From Bradyrhizobium nitroreducens (GTDB lineage: Bacteria > Pseudomonadota > Alphaproteobacteria > Rhizobiales > Xanthobacteraceae), in contig NZ_LFJC01000003.1 of the NCBI RefSeq assembly GCF_002776695.1, forward strand, positions 3,049,918 to 3,086,494: DNA of 36,577 bases. Reading direction: 5' to 3'. A program made the position numbers and the translations under genes. This document shows, in pieces, positions 33,899-36,577 of the stretch. The notes under the pieces were generated by a model. It was not told the origin of the DNA, did no database searches, and saw only the letters and a list, made by a program, of their open reading frames with translations. Position 1 is the stretch's first letter. Each line of letters begins with the position of its first letter.

Positions 33899-35092
33899 CT
33901 ACTCGGTCGCCGCATAGAGCAGGCCCGCGACGGGCAAAGCGAGGCCAATGGCCGAGGCGAGCGGCCAGCCGCCTTGCGCGAAGGCGAAGGCGCCGATGGC
34001 AGAGCCGGCGGCACCGGCCGCGAAGAACGTCGCCATATAGAGACCGTTGAGGCGGCTGCGGTGCTCGTGCCCGAGCGCGAAGATGGCGCGGAAGCCGAGC
34101 ACGACGTTGCCCTGAACGCCGATATCGATGGCGATCGCGGCCACGACCAGGCAGCCGAGGTTCAGCATCGAGCCGGGCGCGCCGACATAGCTCGCCAGGA
34201 AGCCCGCGGCCGCGAGCAGCATCGCAACCAGCGTCGCGATCCGGCTATGGCCGCGATCGGCGAGCCGGCCCGCGATGGGAGCTGCGAACACGCCGGCGAC
34301 GCCGGCGAGGGCGAACAGCGCGATGCCGCGCTGGGAAAAACCGAACGCGCCCGCGAGCTGGAGCGGCGCCACCGTCCAGAACAGGGTGAAGCAGCCGAAC
34401 AGGCTCGCCTGGTAGAGCGCCCGTCGCCGGAGCAGCGGCGTATTCAAGGCCAGGTGCGGCATCGACAGCAGCAGCGTGCCGTAATGCATACGCGCGACGG
34501 GCCGGCGCCTCGGCAGCACGAGGCGGAGCACCGCTGCGAGCACGATCATCAGCGCGGCGGAGGCGAAGAACACCGTGTGCCACGACGAGGCCGCGGTGAC
34601 GAAGCTCGACACCGGGCGCGCCAGCATGATGCCGAGCATCAGCCCGGTCGAGACGTTGCCGACGACGCGGCCGCGGATGGCCTCCGGCGCCAGATGCGCC
34701 GCATAGGGGATGATGATCTGCACCGCGACCGAGCCGAGCCCGACGAACAGCGCCGCGACCAGGAACGGCAGCGCATGGGTCGAGAACGCGGCGGCGAGCA
34801 GCGCGGTAGCACCGAGCATGATCACCGAGCAGATCAGCGCGCGATTTTCGACGAGATCGCCGAGCGGCACGATGAAGAGAAGCCCGACGCCATAGCCGAT
34901 CTGCGTCATGGTCACGATCAGCCCCGCGGCTTCATGCGACAGGCCGAGCGCGGCGCTGATCGGGGCGATCAGCGGCTGCGCGTAGTAGATGTTGGCGGCG
35001 ACCATGCCACAGGCCGCGGCAAGCACGAAGGTCAGGCGCTGTGACACCGCATCCGGTTCGGGGGCGGTCTCGATCGTGGCATTCATCGTCAT
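33899..35092 (-). CDS. MFS transporter (397 aa, about 12 helices)
   Basis: A major-facilitator permease with alternating hydrophobic segments through its whole length. Recognisable parts are NIYYAQPLIAPISAALGLSH (helix 1-loop), GVGLLFIVPLGDLVENR (the GDxxENR variant of motif A) and the second-half motif GRLADRGHSRIATLV. It resembles drug or metabolite exporters; substrate is unknown. It follows tetR on the same strand with a 50-bp gap that holds a 16-bp palindrome identical to the one before tetR. It is therefore almost surely repressed by that TetR protein and released when a ligand, perhaps the exported compound, binds. Confidence 0.92.
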   Translation of the reverse strand: MTMNATIETAPEPDAVSQRLTFVLAAACGMVAANIYYAQPLIAPISAALGLSHEAAGLIVTMTQIGYGVGLLFIVPLGDLVENRALICSVIMLGATALLAAAFSTHALPFLVAALFVGLGSVAVQIIIPYAAHLAPEAIRGRVVGNVSTGLMLGIMLARPVSSFVTAASSWHTVFFASAALMIVLAAVLRLVLPRRRPVARMHYGTLLLSMPHLALNTPLLRRRALYQASLFGCFTLFWTVAPLQLAGAFGFSQRGIALFALAGVAGVFAAPIAGRLADRGHSRIATLVAMLLAAAGFLASYVGAPGSMLNLGCLVVAAIAIDIGVQGNVVLGFRAIFALGHEHRSRLNGLYMATFFAAGAAGSAIGAFAFAQGGWPLASAIGLALPVAGLLYAATE

Positions 35093-35111
35093 TCCAGCAG
35101 ACTCCAGATAT

Positions 35112-35127
35112 GGGAACGATCATTCCC
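35112..35127. promoter_or_regulatory. TetR operator before the MFS gene
   Basis: GGGAACGATCATTCCC is a near-perfect palindrome (one mismatched pair) 19 nt upstream of the MFS start. The exact reverse complement occurs upstream of tetR at 35776-35791. Sequence identity is observed; binding by the TetR protein is inferred. Confidence 0.8.
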
Positions 35128-35142
35128 TAATAAGGCATGAAT

Positions 35143-35763
35143 TCAGGCGAGCAGCTTCATCGCGACGCCGACGAGGCGCTTCCCGTCGAGCGGCAGGCGC
35201 GCCTTGCCGACGACGCGCATGCCCTGCGTGATGCAGATCATCAGCCGCGCGGTGTCGTCGACATCGACATGGGCCGGTATCGAACCGTCGCCCTGGCCCT
35301 CGCGGATGAGGCCCGCGATGAAGGCCTCGTTGGTCTCGATCTGCGCGTTGACGCGGGCGCGGACTTGCGGATCGAGCGCGGCGAGCTCGACCGTGCCGCC
35401 GACCACCATGCAGCCGCGGCGGCCCTCGATGCCTTGCGAATGCTCGACATAGAACAGCAGCATGTGGCGCAGCCGCTCCCGGCCGTTGCTGCCGCGCGCG
35501 GCCGCGCTGCGGGTCTGCTCACGGCGGACCGCGGCGTAGCGGTCGAATGCCGCCAGGAACACGGCCTGCTTGTCGCGAAACGCCTTGTAGACGCTGCCGG
35601 TGGCGAGCCGCATCGCGGCGGTCAGGTCTCCGATCGAGGTGGCATGATAGCCGCGCTCGCAAAACACCCTCACGGCGCGGTCGAGCGCGGTGTCCATGTC
35701 GAATTCCCGGGGACGGCCGGGCGGACGGGCGGTGGCTTGCGATCTGCGGGCGGTCTCTTGCAT
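35143..35763 (-). CDS. TetR-family repressor (206 aa)
   Basis: The N-terminal HTH domain (residues about 18-65) has GRPREFDMDTALDRAVRVFC, then TSIGDLTAAMRLATGSVYKA and FRDKQAVFLAAFDRYAAV, the standard TetR_N layout. The C-terminal ligand domain is helical and includes EGRRGCMVVGGTVELAALDP, a pattern shared by a subgroup that often controls a neighbouring exporter. The start at 35763 directly follows the operator (35776-35791); longer ORF starts run into repeat DNA. It is autoregulated in all likelihood and controls the MFS gene downstream. Confidence 0.92.
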   Translation of the reverse strand: MQETARRSQATARPPGRPREFDMDTALDRAVRVFCERGYHATSIGDLTAAMRLATGSVYKAFRDKQAVFLAAFDRYAAVRREQTRSAAARGSNGRERLRHMLLFYVEHSQGIEGRRGCMVVGGTVELAALDPQVRARVNAQIETNEAFIAGLIREGQGDGSIPAHVDVDDTARLMICITQGMRVVGKARLPLDGKRLVGVAMKLLA

Positions 35764-35775
35764 TGCGGGATAATA

Positions 35776-35791
35776 GGGAATGATCGTTCCC
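35776..35791. promoter_or_regulatory. TetR operator before tetR
   Basis: GGGAATGATCGTTCCC lies 12 nt upstream of the tetR start and is the exact reverse complement of the site before the MFS gene. An AT-rich flank (taata) adjoins it, as in the first site. Confidence 0.8.
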
Positions 35792-35842
35792 GAATAAAGA
35801 CACGGAGTTGTGAGGGGGAAAGGCTGGACCGAGCAACGTTGT

Positions 35843-36001
35843 CGTGTCCCGGACAAGCTGCGGCACGCAGTGCCGCTGCGCAGAGCCGGGACCCAGGGCG
35901 GCAGCCGAGCTCGCGGTGAGATGGGCCCCGGCTCTGCAGCGCACCGCTCCCGGACGATGCTTCGCGTCGCCTTGAGAGCGCTGCGCTGCGTCCGGGGCAC
36001 G
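35843..36001. repeat. Interspersed repeat with inverted ends
   Basis: The element starts CGTGTCCCGGAC (35843-35854) and ends GTCCGGGGCACG (35990-36001), inverted with one mismatch. Inside are alternating purine-GC blocks such as GAGCCGGGACCC and GCCCCGGCTCTG. I recognise this type as a frequent intergenic repeat in Bradyrhizobium. No gene is supported here. Confidence 0.6.
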
Positions 36002-36033
36002 AGAGCGGAGGGTGGCGCTGGCGCTCTCCACGT

Positions 36034-36157
36034 CGTCATGGCGAGGAGCCCCTTGCGACGAAGCAATCCAGAATCCCTCCGCGGAAAGACTCTGGATTGC
36101 TTCGCGGAGCCTGTCATCGGGCCGCGCTTCGCGCGGACCCGTTGGCTCGCAATGACG
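36034..36157. repeat. Interspersed palindromic repeat with 13-bp arms
   Basis: It begins CGTCAT and ends ATGACG. The perfect arms GAAGCAATCCAGA (36060-36072) and TCTGGATTGCTTC (36091-36103) flank an 18-nt loop. This is a well-known style of Bradyrhizobium intergenic repeat (CGTCATGGCGAGGAGC start). Confidence 0.75.
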
Positions 36158-36187
36158 GAGTTAGCGGCGACAGCCTGCTTCTCCGAG

Positions 36188-36310
36188 CAACGCTGTCATT
36201 CCCGGCAAAGGCGGGGAATCCAGTACGCCGCGGCTTCTCGGTTCGATCACTGCGGCCTCTGGAATACTGGATCCGCCCGCCCCTGTGCGCAATTGCGCAC
36301 TAGGCGAGCA
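36188..36310. repeat. Interspersed repeat with GGAATCCAGTA/TACTGGATCC core
   Basis: Inverted motifs GGAATCCAGTA and TACTGGATCC bracket a GC-rich middle. A perfect 16-bp palindrome GTGCGCAATTGCGCAC follows at 36285-36300. The opening GTCATTCCCGGCAAAGGCGG is typical of Bradyrhizobium repeats. Boundaries are approximate; no gene is supported. Confidence 0.6.
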
Positions 36311-36329
36311 GTGACACCGTGGATGTGGT

Positions 36330-36577
36330 GGCGGGCACGCCTTCTCGTTCTCGCGGCGCTTTCGCCCGAGCTTTGCTTCGTCGCTCCACCCTCAAATCCA
36401 AGAGGGCGCAGGGAAGGCCGGGTGCCGACAGGCACCCGCGGTCTGCTGCGCGAAAGGCACACGCAGGAAGAACCGCACAGCAGCATACAGGTGGTGCCGA
36501 TCACTCGGCCTTCCCTGCGCGATGGCTGGACGGCTTATGCCGTGATCTCCCGGGAGCCGACCATTCCTTTTGGCCTC
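36330..36577. repeat. Interspersed repeat running off the window edge
   Basis: The stretch containing GCCCGAGCTTTGCTTCGTCG, GAGGGCGCAGGGAAGGCCGG, CTCGGCCTTCCCTGCGCGAT and TCTCCCGGGAGCCGA matches my memory of a long dispersed repeat of Bradyrhizobium and Rhodopseudomonas that is often mis-annotated as small ORFs. GGAAGGCCG (36412-36420) and CGGCCTTCC (36507-36515) are inverted. The left boundary is approximate and the element continues beyond 36577. Confidence 0.55.

Noticed and set aside
36247..36504. An 85-aa minus-strand frame at the right end
   Set aside because: It lies within recognised dispersed repeats, is Arg/Ser/Cys-rich without a ribosome-binding site, and is a typical spurious ORF of such repeats.

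Overview
The window looks like a chromosomal segment of a Bradyrhizobium-type alphaproteobacterium (Nitrobacteraceae). The reasons are the high GC content, a red-type (form IC) Calvin-cycle operon with a divergent cbbR, many short hydrophilic proteins of the kind common in Bradyrhizobium, and interspersed palindromic repeats familiar from that group. Genus is inferred from protein style and gene order only. No rRNA, tRNA, CRISPR array, insertion sequence or prophage was seen.

Layout. (1) 1-3.5 kb: small genes on both strands (PRC-barrel, a ribbon-helix-helix-like protein, small exported and hydrophilic proteins, a DUF4142-like exported protein). (2) 3.6-10.8 kb: a 1914-residue soluble hybrid histidine kinase with a long poly-HAMP array, followed 14 nt later by a REC-PAS-HWE kinase. 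(3) 10.9-13.6 kb: a second group of small genes, including a DUF3072-like and a lysine-rich DUF6496-like protein, plus an interspersed repeat. (4) 13.9-16.7 kb: a DegP/Do periplasmic protease divergent from a universal stress protein. (5) 16.9-19.9 kb: a FIST sensor protein and a PAS-GGDEF-EAL protein in one unit. (6) 20.1-29.9 kb: cbbF-P-T-A-L-S-X-E on the minus strand with divergent cbbR, and an intrinsic terminator between cbbS and cbbX. (7) 30.1-33.0 kb: an NDP-sugar epimerase/reductase and an RmlC-like epimerase, divergent from a sugar C-methyltransferase. (8) 33.0-35.8 kb: a small protein, a membrane protein, and a tetR-MFS pair sharing one operator sequence. (9) 35.8-36.6 kb: non-coding DNA packed with repeat elements.

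Functional reading. The most notable pattern is a recurrent promoter motif, GGAAC-N16-(C/G)GT(T/A). It matches the known promoter of the alphaproteobacterial general-stress sigma factor EcfG. It occurs seven times, always upstream of a gene in regions 1-3: PRC-barrel, RHH-like, a 72-aa protein, the poly-HAMP kinase, an 85-aa membrane protein, an 82-aa exported protein and the DUF6496-like protein. HWE/HisKA_2 kinases are the class known to feed PhyR-NepR-EcfG signalling. Regions 1-3 may therefore be a general-stress-response island that contains both effectors and candidate sensor kinases. The cbb operon is a complete CO2-fixation module; its internal terminator would set RuBisCO subunits above the activase CbbX and the epimerase CbbE. 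Other control features are an inverted repeat covering the degP ribosome-binding region and the shared TetR operator.
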